Shown here one piece after another: positions 16,343 to 25,140 of a DNA stretch of 64,000 nt. Within the stretch, counting starts at the first letter, position 1. Each line of letters starts with the position of its first letter. The notes beneath the pieces were generated by a model. It was not told the origin of the DNA, ran no database searches, and saw nothing but the letters and a program-made list of their open reading frames with translations. The stretch covers positions 1 to 64,000 of the forward strand of contig NZ_KB893068.1 of NCBI RefSeq assembly GCF_000373985.1, read 5' to 3'. This DNA is from Desulfobacter curvatus DSM 3379. GTDB taxonomy: Bacteria; Desulfobacterota; Desulfobacteria; Desulfobacterales; Desulfobacteraceae. Made by a program: the position numbers and the translations under genes.

Positions 16343-17170
16343 ATGAAAGTAACGCTTACAGCCACAGCCATTATATGTATTTTGCTGCCCGCGATCCTGT
16401 ATGCCGGGGAAGGTTCCATGACAGCAGCCGAAATCGTAAGACAGGCCAATCATATGGCCCTTTACCAGGGTGAGGACACCAAAGGGTCTGTTAAGATGGA
16501 GATCAAAGACAGCCAGGGCCGTATCCGGCGCCGGGCCTTTAACATCCTCCGGAAAAATGCCGACACCAAAGACCGGAACCAGCTTTACTTTACATATTTC
16601 CTGGCCCCGGCCGACGTACGAAAAATGGTGTTCATGGTGCATAAACATGCCGCCCTTGACGTTGACGATGACCGCTGGCTCTACATGCCGAGCCTTGATC
16701 TGGTCAAGCGGATCGCAGCCGGAGACAAGCGGACCAGTTTTGTGGGATCCGATTTCCTCTATGAAGATATATCCGGCCGCAGTCCGGAAGAAGATCGGCA
16801 CGAACTGACCGGCACAACAGACCGGTTCTATGAGATCAAAAGCGTCCCGAAAAATCCGGGCAGTGTGGAATTTGAATATTCGATATCCTATGTTGACAAA
16901 CAGACCTTCATGCCTATGAAAATGGCGTATTATAAAAGGGGGAACCTTTGCGCCAGGGTGATTGAGGTGATGAAGCTTGAGAACATTGAAGCCCGGGAAG
17001 ACAATCGCAAAGTCGTTTATCCCACGGCGATCCTGACAGTGGCCAGGAATCTCGAGACCGGCAGCCAGACAACAATGGCCTTTTCCGGAATCCGGTACAA
17101 TGCCGGATTCGGCGCAGATCTGTTTACCGAGAGGTATTTGAGGAGGCCTCCCAGAGATGTTATGCGTTAA
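16343..17170 (+). CDS. LolA-like outer-membrane lipoprotein-sorting protein
   Basis: 275-residue periplasmic protein with a Sec signal peptide (cleavage near AILYAGEG, residues 17-24). The remainder resembles the LolA-like family found next to RND/MMPL exporters: antiparallel beta strands forming a half-barrel that holds a lipid chain. Motifs such as RDVRKMVF-like ADVRKMVFMV and DRWLYMPSLD are typical of the group. It lies 33 bases after the exporter and overlaps the barrel gene by 14 bases. It probably passes the exporter's substrate across the periplasm. Confidence 0.85.
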   Translation: MKVTLTATAIICILLPAILYAGEGSMTAAEIVRQANHMALYQGEDTKGSVKMEIKDSQGRIRRRAFNILRKNADTKDRNQLYFTYFLAPADVRKMVFMVHKHAALDVDDDRWLYMPSLDLVKRIAAGDKRTSFVGSDFLYEDISGRSPEEDRHELTGTTDRFYEIKSVPKNPGSVEFEYSISYVDKQTFMPMKMAYYKRGNLCARVIEVMKLENIEAREDNRKVVYPTAILTVARNLETGSQTTMAFSGIRYNAGFGADLFTERYLRRPPRDVMR

Positions 17171-18437
17171 ACAACAGATCCTTGAGGGATGCCTGTTTCT
17201 GGGCGGGCTTTTTTTTTCAATTTTTCTTGCCTGCGGGGCCTGGGCCGGGGACAATTTCAAGGCGTTTTCCCCTGTGGAAGTAAACGGATTTTTAGAATTG
17301 CGGGCCGGATGCCGTGTCCGGGACGACCCCAGGCAAAAGCAGGCCTCTGTAATGGAATCCCGGCTCCAGGCCGAATTGTTCACCTATGCCCCTTGGGCGG
17401 AATTTAAATACAAAGCAGACGTATGGGCAGACGGGATTACCGAAAAAGGGGAGTACGACACCCGGGAATCCTGGATGTTTGCCAGGCCCTCGGATGTCCT
17501 GGATGTAAAGATCGGCCGGCAGGTACTGACATGGGGCACCGGTGACCTGGTTTTTCTAAACGACCTTTTCCCTAAAGACTGGCAGTCCTATTTCATCGGC
17601 CGGGACAGTGAATATCTCAAGGCCCCGTCCGACGCTTTAAAGGTAAGTTGTTTCACCTCACTTGCAAATATTGACCTGGTTTATACGCCCCAGTTTGATC
17701 CGGACCGGTACATTACAGGAGCGTATGTCTCGTATTGGAACGGCAGCGAACTTGCAGGCCGGGACAGCCTGACCGGTGCACAGGTTCCCGACCAGTGGTT
17801 CAAGGATGACGAGATTGCCCTTCGCCTGTACAAAAACATATATAACTATGAGCTGGCACTATACGGATACCGCGGATTCTGGAAACGGCCGGCCGGTCAG
17901 TCAGATTCGGGCGAGCACCTTTTTTTCCCCGAACTATCTGTATACGGATTCAGCGCCCGGGGCCGTGTGGGCCGGGGTATCGGAAACCTTGAATTCGCCT
18001 ATTACAGGTCCGGCCAGGACTCGGACGGCACCAATCCGGAGATCAATAACTCAGAACTGCGGTATCTGGCCGGCTACAATCAGGACCTGGCCAGGGATTT
18101 CAATGCCAGTCTCCAATACTACGTGGAGCAGATTCTCCATTATGACGAATATGAAAACAGCCTGGTCCAAGGACCTGCCCGGGACCGGTTCCGGCATGTG
18201 ATCACCTTGCAGCTCACCTGGCTTCTGATGAACCAGAATCTTGAATTGTCCCTGGCCTCCTACCTGTGTCCCAGTGACCGGGATGCCTATCTGAGGCCCA
18301 GCGCAGCGTACAAATGGACGGATGATATCATCGTGGAAGCCGGTGCTAATATATTTACAGGCAGGGAAATGCATACGTTTTTCGGTCAGTTTGAAGACAA
18401 TACCAATGTGTACACGGCTGTCAGATTTAGTTTTTAG
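17157..18437 (+). CDS. Outer-membrane beta-barrel protein (DUF1302-like)
   Basis: 426 residues: an N-terminal signal segment with a hydrophobic core (about 12-30), then alternating amphipathic strands and a C-terminal aromatic ending, VRFSF, as outer-membrane barrels have. WGTGDLVFLNDLFPKDW is the sort of motif seen in DUF1302/alginate-export-like barrels paired with RND and LolA-like genes. The start at 17157 overlaps the LolA-like gene, and the third gene position fits an operon. It may be the outer-membrane port or acceptor of the exported molecule. Confidence 0.75.
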   Translation: MLCVKQQILEGCLFLGGLFFSIFLACGAWAGDNFKAFSPVEVNGFLELRAGCRVRDDPRQKQASVMESRLQAELFTYAPWAEFKYKADVWADGITEKGEYDTRESWMFARPSDVLDVKIGRQVLTWGTGDLVFLNDLFPKDWQSYFIGRDSEYLKAPSDALKVSCFTSLANIDLVYTPQFDPDRYITGAYVSYWNGSELAGRDSLTGAQVPDQWFKDDEIALRLYKNIYNYELALYGYRGFWKRPAGQSDSGEHLFFPELSVYGFSARGRVGRGIGNLEFAYYRSGQDSDGTNPEINNSELRYLAGYNQDLARDFNASLQYYVEQILHYDEYENSLVQGPARDRFRHVITLQLTWLLMNQNLELSLASYLCPSDRDAYLRPSAAYKWTDDIIVEAGANIFTGREMHTFFGQFEDNTNVYTAVRFSF

Positions 18438-18504
18438 GTGGTGGATGCCCCCCCTACCCCCGATGGCCAGCTGACACTTACCGGGCACGACAAACACTTC
18501 ACGC

Positions 18505-19122
18505 TCAGGTCAGAATATTGATCAGATTTCCGGGATCTGAAGAGGAGAGCCAGGACTGTAATATTTCTGCCAGATCGGTTTGGCCGATTTGGGGAAAAAA
18601 GGATTGTTCTCTGTCCTGGGACTTGGAAACCGGATCAGGAACAAGTGTCATTTCATCGGCAAGGGTATTGATTGTGGTGGCGGAGGTTTCAATGGTCAGT
18701 TGACTAAGGGTTTCATAGCCGGAAAGCAAAGATTGAACATCTGTATCTGTTTCCTGGCCGTTGGACATAATGCCAGACAGCTCTTTTTGAAGGCCTGCAA
18801 GCGCTTCTTTTTCATCCTGGCTCAAATCTCCTTCCACCCGGACTGAAATGGTTTCACTTGAAGCCTCTTCATCAATGAGTCCGGGAACCACTGTCCCCAC
18901 GGGCCTCAGGTACCCGAAGTCAATAGAAGAAGATTGCCAGTTCAAGGTCACCTTGTCCCCTTGGGTGGTGGTCACTTCAATAGATGCTTCCCTGGTGGAT
19001 GCGCTGGCAAACTGCCGTGTGGCAAAATATCCCTCCGGCGGCATTTGGGCGATGTCCTCTGCGGTCACAGAGGTGGGGCCTATACTCTGCATGGTGCCGG
19101 GTTGAACGAGGATTAAAGTCAT
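18505..19122 (-). CDS. Uncharacterised protein
   Basis: 205 residues with no signal peptide or membrane helix and no function I recognise. It is rich in Ser, Thr, Asp and Glu. The middle (RVEGDLSQDEKEALAGLQ) loosely recalls DUF5610-type proteins, but I would not assign it. The codons from the ATG at 19122 follow GGAAG; an upstream ATG at 19137 is possible. It is divergent from the TetR gene, and the large palindrome at 19216-19258 lies between them, so it may share that control. Confidence 0.65.
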   Translation of the reverse strand: MTLILVQPGTMQSIGPTSVTAEDIAQMPPEGYFATRQFASASTREASIEVTTTQGDKVTLNWQSSSIDFGYLRPVGTVVPGLIDEEASSETISVRVEGDLSQDEKEALAGLQKELSGIMSNGQETDTDVQSLLSGYETLSQLTIETSATTINTLADEMTLVPDPVSKSQDREQSFFPQIGQTDLAEILQSWLSSSDPGNLINILT

Positions 19123-19215
19123 GGGGTCTTCCTTCATGTGTTAAATTTTGGAAAACATGATTTTTTATAATTCGGCATACTGTTTCCAGAACTTTAAAAA
19201 AGAAAAAGCTTGACG

Positions 19216-19258
19216 TAATGACTCTTGGTCACTAAATTTTAATGACCAAGAGTCATTA
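19216..19258. promoter_or_regulatory. Large palindromic operator between 18505-gene and tetR
   Basis: Two perfect 16-base arms, TAATGACTCTTGGTCA (19216-19231) and its complement (19243-19258), flank an 11-base spacer. Each arm is itself a half palindrome, TGAC-N5-GTCA, so the site can be read as two adjacent dimer sites of opposite orientation. It ends 16 bases before the TetR start codon. This is the form expected of an autoregulated TetR operator; as RNA it would also form a strong hairpin. Confidence 0.7.
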
Positions 19259-19274
19259 AACAGAGGCGAGCTAA

Positions 19275-19874
19275 ATGAAAAAAAATAAAAATACAGGAAT
19301 AAGACGACGCAGATTAACCCCTGAAGCCCGGCGAATCGAACTATTGGAAGCAGCCGTGCAAGTTCTCAATACCATTGGGCCCGCAAACGCGCGGGTAGAG
19401 GACATCACTAAAACGGCAGGAACCGCAAAAGGAACCTTTTATCTGTATTTTTCATCCTGGGAAGATATGTTGGAAGCAGTGCGTAAACGTATTCTTTCAA
19501 CTTATGTAACTGAAATGAAAAACCGGTTTGTCTGCCAGACACCAGCGGACTGGTGGGCCGCTTTTGAAAATGAATGTATGGCGTTCATCCGCTTCAGAGA
19601 AAACTTAGGAGAACTCCATGAGGCTATTTTCCATGGCGCAATCGCCGAACGTCCCGTCCACTCAACACTGTCCACTGGAGCAATTGTCGGGTGGATGCTG
19701 AAAGAGGGAATTAGAATAGGGGCATGCAGGAATATTGATGTTGAAGTTGCTGCAGAACTTGTCTTCTCAGTGATGCACACAATGGGAGATAACATCATGC
19801 TTACCGGAGAACGTGACCGCTATATTCAGACCACCTTTGAATTATTTCGCTTTTGGCTTGGCCGAAAATTATGA
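19275..19874 (+). CDS. TetR family transcriptional regulator
   Basis: 199 residues. The N-terminal DNA-binding domain has TR-type features: RRIELLEAAVQVLN, then VEDITKTAGTAKGTFYLYF (about residues 41-59). The remaining helices form the ligand-binding and dimer domain. It heads a run with two methyltransferases and an acetyltransferase on the same strand and has a strong palindrome just upstream, so autorepression is likely. The region appears more AT-rich than the exporter genes to its left, which may mean a different origin. Confidence 0.9.
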   Translation: MKKNKNTGIRRRRLTPEARRIELLEAAVQVLNTIGPANARVEDITKTAGTAKGTFYLYFSSWEDMLEAVRKRILSTYVTEMKNRFVCQTPADWWAAFENECMAFIRFRENLGELHEAIFHGAIAERPVHSTLSTGAIVGWMLKEGIRIGACRNIDVEVAAELVFSVMHTMGDNIMLTGERDRYIQTTFELFRFWLGRKL

Positions 19875-19929
19875 AAAAAACTTTTTCGTTAACTTCGCAT
19901 TTTTAACTTAAAAAAACAGGATTAAAAAA

Positions 19930-20505
19930 ATGAATCAAAAAAAGCCGCATGTATGCCCGGTCGAAAGGTCAGGATCTTTAGACAGTAAACTTCGTAAACT
20001 CTTTCAAGATCCCAAAAAACTTTTAAAACCTTATATCCGTACGGGGATGACAGTCCTTGAAGTCGGATGTGGTCCAGGGTTCTTTACCCTTGATATGGCA
20101 GAAATGGTTGGCGAATCCGGTAAAATCATAGCAGCCGATTTGCAGGAAGGCATGCTTGAAAAAGTTAAATCAAAAATAGCAGGGACCCAATTTGAACAAC
20201 GAATAGAATTACACAAATGTGATGAGATCTCCCTTGGTATTTCTGAACATGTCGATTTTGTTTTATTATTTTACATGGTTCACGAAGTACCGGATAAACC
20301 CCAATTGTTCAGCCAGTTGGCTTCAATATTAAAACCAAACGGACAAATCCTTGTAGCAGAGCCGCCATTCCACGTGTCAGCCCTCAAATTTCAACGAATG
20401 CTTCAGCAGGCTAAAGACCAGAAACTTATAAATTTGGCGGGACCGAAGATGTTGTTCAGCAAAACAGCGATACTTAAAAAAAGCGACACTAACCCATTGG
20501 ATTGA
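19930..20505 (+). CDS. Class I SAM-dependent methyltransferase
   Basis: 191 residues. Motif I is VLEVGCGPGFF (about residues 42-52), followed by the acidic strand end AADLQEGML and the later DFVLLFYMVHEV. The fold is that of a UbiE/arsenite-type small-molecule methyltransferase, but no substrate marker such as paired cysteines is present. It lies 55 bases after the TetR gene and 11 before the acetyltransferase. Confidence 0.8.
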   Translation: MNQKKPHVCPVERSGSLDSKLRKLFQDPKKLLKPYIRTGMTVLEVGCGPGFFTLDMAEMVGESGKIIAADLQEGMLEKVKSKIAGTQFEQRIELHKCDEISLGISEHVDFVLLFYMVHEVPDKPQLFSQLASILKPNGQILVAEPPFHVSALKFQRMLQQAKDQKLINLAGPKMLFSKTAILKKSDTNPLD

Positions 20506-20516
20506 TGGAGGACTCA

Positions 20517-20996
20517 ATGCTTCAACATCGGCCATTTGTTAACAACGATCTTCAAACGATCTGTTCATTTCCACAGAATATGGAAGAACTGTTCTATTTT
20601 TTTCCAAAAGCGACTTATCCGTTAACGCCGGCACAATTGAAAATGGCCATTGATCAACGTTCTGATTCTACTGTTGTTGAGCAAAATGGTGATGTAGCAG
20701 GGTTTGCCAACTTTTATCGTTGGCAAGACAAGACATGCTGTGTAGGGAATGTGATAGTCTCCCCTTTGACCAGGGGCCGGGGTGTGGCAAAATATCTGAT
20801 CAAAACCATGATTCACTTGGCCAGTACCAGGCATGCAGCAAAGTCTATTGAAATATCGTGTTTTAACCACAATACCGCCGGTATATTGCTGTACAGAAAA
20901 CTCGGGTTTAAACCCTTTGACATTGAAGAGCGCCAAGGCCCAAATGGAAGGAGGGTGGCTCTTATACATATGTGTCATAAAATGGATAAGACATAG
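20517..20996 (+). CDS. GNAT family N-acetyltransferase
   Basis: 159 residues. The acetyl-CoA loop is visible as VIVSPLTRGRGVAKYLIK (about residues 79-96), and the later HNTAGILLYRKLGFKPF is the closing strand-helix of the fold. The start at 20517 is favoured: GGAGG sits five bases before it. ATG at 20505 and TTG at 20502 would overlap the previous gene. Substrate unknown; resistance or small-molecule detoxification is possible given the TetR neighbour. Confidence 0.8.
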   Translation: MLQHRPFVNNDLQTICSFPQNMEELFYFFPKATYPLTPAQLKMAIDQRSDSTVVEQNGDVAGFANFYRWQDKTCCVGNVIVSPLTRGRGVAKYLIKTMIHLASTRHAAKSIEISCFNHNTAGILLYRKLGFKPFDIEERQGPNGRRVALIHMCHKMDKT

Positions 20997-21019
20997 GCAT
21001 TTAACAGGAAAAGCTAAAA

Positions 21020-21631
21020 ATGAGGACAAATGATATGAAAAACGGACAATCCAAACAACATTCAAAAGGCAGGGGCCAGGGCCCCAGCAGCTATTGGATG
21101 CAGGAACCCGGACTTGTATTTGACGCACTGAATATTTGCCCAGGCCGGCGTATCTTGGACATGGGATGCGGCGCAGGCGACTATGCCCTTCAGGCCGCCC
21201 GTCTGACAGGGCCTTTGGGTCATGTAACGGCGGTGGACAAGTGGCCGCCGACTGTTGATGCGCTTAAGACGGCAGCAAAAGCCGCAGGCCTGTCCCAGAT
21301 CCAATGCCTGACAGCAGATATTACAAACCCGCCCTTGCCCATTAAACAAAATTCCATGGATCTTTGCATGGCATTCACGGTGTTACATAGTTTCGGGACT
21401 GAGAACAGCAGAAAAAACCTGTTCCTTGAGGCGGCAAGGGTTCTCAAATCCACGGGGCGGCTTGCGGTGATGGAGTGTAAAAAACAAGAGATGTCCTTTG
21501 GCCCGCCAATACAGATGCGCCTTTCCCCCGAAGAGGTTGAGAGGTTGGCCGTAGAATGCGGATTCAGAAAAACCGGATACACAGACCTTGGATATAATTA
21601 TCTTGCTATGTTTGCTCTTCCAGTGCCTTAG
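21020..21631 (+). CDS. Class I SAM-dependent methyltransferase
   Basis: 203 residues with the motif ILDMGCGAGDYAL (about residues 38-50), TAVDKWPP as motif II, and LDL-type strand DLCMAFTVLHS. It resembles UbiE-like methyltransferases. It follows the acetyltransferase by 23 bases. The ATG at 21035 is an alternative start with GAGG nearby. Only remote similarity is expected to the methyltransferase at 19930, so the two are not obvious duplicates. Confidence 0.8.
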   Translation: MRTNDMKNGQSKQHSKGRGQGPSSYWMQEPGLVFDALNICPGRRILDMGCGAGDYALQAARLTGPLGHVTAVDKWPPTVDALKTAAKAAGLSQIQCLTADITNPPLPIKQNSMDLCMAFTVLHSFGTENSRKNLFLEAARVLKSTGRLAVMECKKQEMSFGPPIQMRLSPEEVERLAVECGFRKTGYTDLGYNYLAMFALPVP

Positions 21632-21648
21632 ATCACCCGCCACCCATG

Positions 21649-21936
21649 TCATAAATAAATGATTTCCATATGGGTGTCGGCAATCATTGCAAGCCCCAGT
21701 TCGTCAGCCATATTAAACACCTTGTCTATTTTGGCGTTGATTGTCCTTGCATCGTTTCCCACCACCGCAAATCCGATTTCAGCCCAGTCATGGCTGTCAT
21801 TGAGCGCGGTTTCCGCCACGCTGATGTTAAACCGGTTCTGCAATCTTGAGATCATTGATTTAACAATGGAACGTTTGGCTTTAAGAGAGTGAACGTCAAA
21901 AAGCCTGAGTTTGATTTGCCCTGTTCCAATAACCAT
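21649..21936 (-). CDS. DUF503 (YlxP-like) protein
   Basis: 95-residue conserved protein, matching DUF503 from its first residue (MVIGTGQIKLRLFDVHSLK) to the end, including SLKAKRSIVKS and DWAEIGFAVVG. The family has a ferredoxin-like fold and is often near ribosome-assembly genes such as rbfA; function is unproven. The frame extends 68 codons upstream, but family length and the absence of similarity in that extension favour ATG 21936. Confidence 0.85.
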   Translation of the reverse strand: MVIGTGQIKLRLFDVHSLKAKRSIVKSMISRLQNRFNISVAETALNDSHDWAEIGFAVVGNDARTINAKIDKVFNMADELGLAMIADTHMEIIYL

Positions 21937-22133
21937 ATTAAAATGCCTTTCTTTTTTTTGCGTTATGACTGCTACATAAGGTCGTATTTTATCTGCACGA
22001 ATTTGTTTTAGAAATAAAAATCTTCTTTCATTATGTGCTGCAGGAGTTATTATGTAAAAGTAAAATATTCCATATTCTAAGTGGCCTGATACCGACAAAT
22101 TCCAAGAAGTTCTCTTTTTATGAAAGGATGAAT

Positions 22134-23516
22134 ATGACATATGATGTAATTATCGTGGGCGGCGGACCTGCAGGGCTGTTTGCGGCATACTATCTAATGG
22201 AACATGCCAACCTCAAGGTATTGCTCATTGAACGGGGAAAACAGCCCCAGGAACGCAAATGCCCCATCAGCAAAGTCCAGAAATGCGCCCAGTGCGATCC
22301 TTGCAATATTCTGTCGGGCATTGGCGGAGCAGGCCTGTACTCGGACGGAAAGCTTAATTTCATTCCCAGGCTTGGCAAAACCGATCTCACCCAGTTCATG
22401 CCCATGCCCCAGGCCCAGGCCCTGATTGATGAAACCGAAGAGATTTTTACCCACTTTAAGATGGATGCCCAGGTATTTCCCACCAATATGGATGAGGCCG
22501 GTCTCATCCGCAAGGAAGCCAAACGGTTCGGTATCGATCTTCTGCTTATCCGGCAAAAGCATCTGGGCAGTGACAATCTGCCTGGCTACATCGCGGGCCT
22601 GGCAGACCATATCCAGTCCAAAGGACTTGAGATACGCACCTGTGAGAATGTAATCGATATTATTGAAAGGGACGGGGTTATCCAGGGGGTGGTATCTGAC
22701 AAGGGAACCTATCATGCCCATAACGTCATTCTGGCACCGGGCCGCATCGGGGCCAACTGGATGTCATCCTTAGCCCTTAAACACGGCATTGCATTGAGCC
22801 AGCGGGGCATAGAAGTCGGTGTCCGGGTGGAGGTGCACAATGATATCATGGATGATCTGTGCAACGTGATCTATGACCCCACCTTTTTCATCCGCACCCA
22901 TACCTATGATGACCTGACCCGGACCTTCTGCACCAACCAGGGCGGTTTTGTGGCATTGGAAAATTACCAGGATTTTGTCTGCGTCAACGGGCATGCATAT
23001 TCAAATAAAAAATCGAACAATACCAATTTTGCTTTTCTGTCAAAGGTGGTGCTCACAGAGCCGGTCACGGACAATCAGGCGTATGGGGAATCCATCGGGC
23101 GTCTGGCCAGCATCATCGGCGGGGGTAAACCCATTCTCCAGCGGTTCGGGGATTTGAAACGGGGCAGGCGATCCACCTGGAACCGGATCCACAAAAGCTA
23201 CATTGAACCGACCATGACCAATGTGGTGTGCGGGGACATTGCCATGGCGCTTCCCGAGCGGATCATGTCCAATCTCATCGAAGGGCTGGAGACCTTAAAC
23301 CTGGTAGTGCCCGGGGTATCCAATGATGAAACCCTGCTCTATGCCCCGGAGATCAAATTTTTTGCCACCCAGATTGAAACCACCCCGCATTTGGAAACCA
23401 GAATCAAGGGCATGTATGTGGCTGGAGACGGCCCGGGGGTGGCCGGCAACATCGTATCAGCAGCGGCCACCGGACTGATTCCGGCAAAAAAAATCATTGC
23501 GTCACAACAGGGGTAG
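22134..23516 (+). CDS. FAD-dependent dehydrogenase (COG2509-like)
   Basis: 460 residues. It begins with the dinucleotide fold VIIVGGGPAGLFAA and ends with a second FAD-contact motif, MYVAGDGPGVAGNIVSAAATG. Near residue 50-70 is a cysteine cluster (CPISKVQKCAQCDPC), then GIGGAGLYSDGKLNF, both typical of this conserved but functionally unproven group. ATG 22134 is chosen because AAAGG precedes it and the flavin fold starts at once. Its 3' end overlaps queD, which is convergent, by 23 bases. Confidence 0.85.
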   Translation: MTYDVIIVGGGPAGLFAAYYLMEHANLKVLLIERGKQPQERKCPISKVQKCAQCDPCNILSGIGGAGLYSDGKLNFIPRLGKTDLTQFMPMPQAQALIDETEEIFTHFKMDAQVFPTNMDEAGLIRKEAKRFGIDLLLIRQKHLGSDNLPGYIAGLADHIQSKGLEIRTCENVIDIIERDGVIQGVVSDKGTYHAHNVILAPGRIGANWMSSLALKHGIALSQRGIEVGVRVEVHNDIMDDLCNVIYDPTFFIRTHTYDDLTRTFCTNQGGFVALENYQDFVCVNGHAYSNKKSNNTNFAFLSKVVLTEPVTDNQAYGESIGRLASIIGGGKPILQRFGDLKRGRRSTWNRIHKSYIEPTMTNVVCGDIAMALPERIMSNLIEGLETLNLVVPGVSNDETLLYAPEIKFFATQIETTPHLETRIKGMYVAGDGPGVAGNIVSAAATGLIPAKKIIASQQG

Positions 23517-23892
23517 GATAATAAATCGCACAGGCATCATCGGATTCCCAGGCCATGACCCTGGAGACCACGACGTTTTCATCTATATTTTTATCCAGGT
23601 ATGCCTGGACCTTGCCCGCAATATAAACGGCAATCAGCTCGGACGTGGGCTGTTTGTCTTTAAAGGCAGGCAATTCGTTTAAAAATTTGTGGTCCAGCTC
23701 CCCGTCCACAACGGACCGGACCGCCCGTTTGATATCCCCGAAATCGGCCAGCACCCCGGCGCCGTTCAATTGATCGCCCTTGACAAATACTTCTATCTGC
23801 CAGTTGTGTCCGTGCAGATTCTCACATTTCCGGCCCACCATGGCAAGCTGGTGCGCCCCGGCAAACCGGGTTTTAACCTTTAGTTCAAACAT
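23494..23892 (-). CDS. queD: 6-carboxytetrahydropterin synthase
   Basis: QueD converts dihydroneopterin triphosphate to 6-carboxytetrahydropterin on the route to queuosine. It is a 132-residue member of the 6-pyruvoyl-tetrahydropterin synthase fold. Zinc ligands are visible as GAHQL (His14) and LHGHNW (His27, His29), and Cys23 is the catalytic cysteine. The ATG at 23892 has a G-rich ribosome site and fits the family; the open frame extends ten codons upstream, overlapping the dnaJ stop. Transcribed downstream of dnaJ. Confidence 0.9.
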   Translation of the reverse strand: MFELKVKTRFAGAHQLAMVGRKCENLHGHNWQIEVFVKGDQLNGAGVLADFGDIKRAVRSVVDGELDHKFLNELPAFKDKQPTSELIAVYIAGKVQAYLDKNIDENVVVSRVMAWESDDACAIYYPTPVVTQ

Positions 23893-23918
23893 AGCCCCCC
23901 AATCCGGATTTTTATCTA

Positions 23919-25016
23919 TCACAGGTTTTTAAATAAATTTTTCAATTTGTTTGATATTTTATTTGCATCAAGCCTGTCAAACTCTTCAAGCAAATCCTTT
24001 TGTTTCTGGTTCAGTTTGGTGGGCGTTTTAACGATGACCTTGATTATTTGATCTCCTCTGCGGCCGCTTCTCAAAGAAGCAATGCCCTCACCTTTGAACT
24101 GGAAAGAGTCTCCATACTGGGTCCCGGCGGGGATTGTCAATTTCTTTTCTCCCACCAGTGTGGGTACGGAAATCTCAGCACCAAGGGCCGCCTGGATAAA
24201 AGAAATATCAATGGCGCAAATGATATTGGTCCTCTCCCGCTGAAAAAACTTGTGAGGTTTGACATTAATGACCACATAAAGATCGCCTGACGGGCCGTTG
24301 GGGGTGCTGGAGGCCTCGCCTTCACCGGTTAGACGCAGCTTTGACCCCACATCCACACCGGCGGGGATTTTGACCTGGACCTTGCGGTTGATTTCTATAC
24401 GGCCGCCGCCCCGGCATTTGGGGCAGGGATTGGGAATAATTGTCCCCCTGCCCTTGCAATAGGGACAGGTTGTTTTGACTTTGAAAAAGCCCTGGCTCTG
24501 GATATATTGCCCCGTTCCCCGGCAGTGGGAGCAAGTTTCTGCAGAAGAACCGGGTGCGGCACCGGATCCGTTACACTCGTCACAGGTTTCCAGCTTGGGT
24601 ATGGAGATGGTCTTTTCCGTACCAAAGGCAGCTTCCATAAAATCGATTGTCATGTCATAGCGCAGATCTGATCCCCGCCTGGCCCGGTTGCCGCCACGTC
24701 CGCCGCCAAAACCGAAAAAATCTTCGAAAATATCCCCGAAACTTGAAAAGATATCCTCAAATCCGCTGGGACCGGAATGCCCGGCGCCTTCAAGGCCCTG
24801 GTGGCCGAACTGGTCATAAATCTGGCGCTTGCTGTCGTCAGACAGAACTTCATAGGCTTCAGAGGCTTCCTTAAATTTATCTTCAGCCTCTTTATTATCC
24901 GGATTCTTGTCCGGATGATACTTGACGGCAAGCTTTCTGTAAGCCTTTTTCAGCGTTGTTTTGTCGGCATCCCGCGTTACCTCAAGGATTTCATAGTAAT
25001 CTCGTTTTTCACTCAT
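23919..25016 (-). CDS. dnaJ: Chaperone protein DnaJ
   Basis: Co-chaperone that stimulates DnaK. J domain with HPD at residues 34-36, then a Gly/Phe-rich linker (GFGGGRGG region), then four zinc-binding repeats: CDECNGSG, CSHCRGTG, CPYCKGRG and CPKCRGGG. The substrate-binding C-terminal domains complete a 365-residue protein of normal size. dnaK and grpE are not adjacent. queD follows on the same strand. Confidence 0.95.
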   Translation of the reverse strand: MSEKRDYYEILEVTRDADKTTLKKAYRKLAVKYHPDKNPDNKEAEDKFKEASEAYEVLSDDSKRQIYDQFGHQGLEGAGHSGPSGFEDIFSSFGDIFEDFFGFGGGRGGNRARRGSDLRYDMTIDFMEAAFGTEKTISIPKLETCDECNGSGAAPGSSAETCSHCRGTGQYIQSQGFFKVKTTCPYCKGRGTIIPNPCPKCRGGGRIEINRKVQVKIPAGVDVGSKLRLTGEGEASSTPNGPSGDLYVVINVKPHKFFQRERTNIICAIDISFIQAALGAEISVPTLVGEKKLTIPAGTQYGDSFQFKGEGIASLRSGRRGDQIIKVIVKTPTKLNQKQKDLLEEFDRLDANKISNKLKNLFKNL

Positions 25017-25140
25017 ATTAGTGCCCGATAGTGATTTAATTCATTTATAATTGTGTTTAATCCGGTTGTATGGTAGCTTCCAAACCTGCTTTGGCTAAAA
25101 TAAGTAATTTAAAATAACTCAGATTCTAAAGTTGTCAACG

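Noticed and set aside
16172..17383. 403-codon minus-strand frame
   Set aside because: It lies opposite the LolA-like and exporter genes, whose motifs are clear; it is an antisense shadow.
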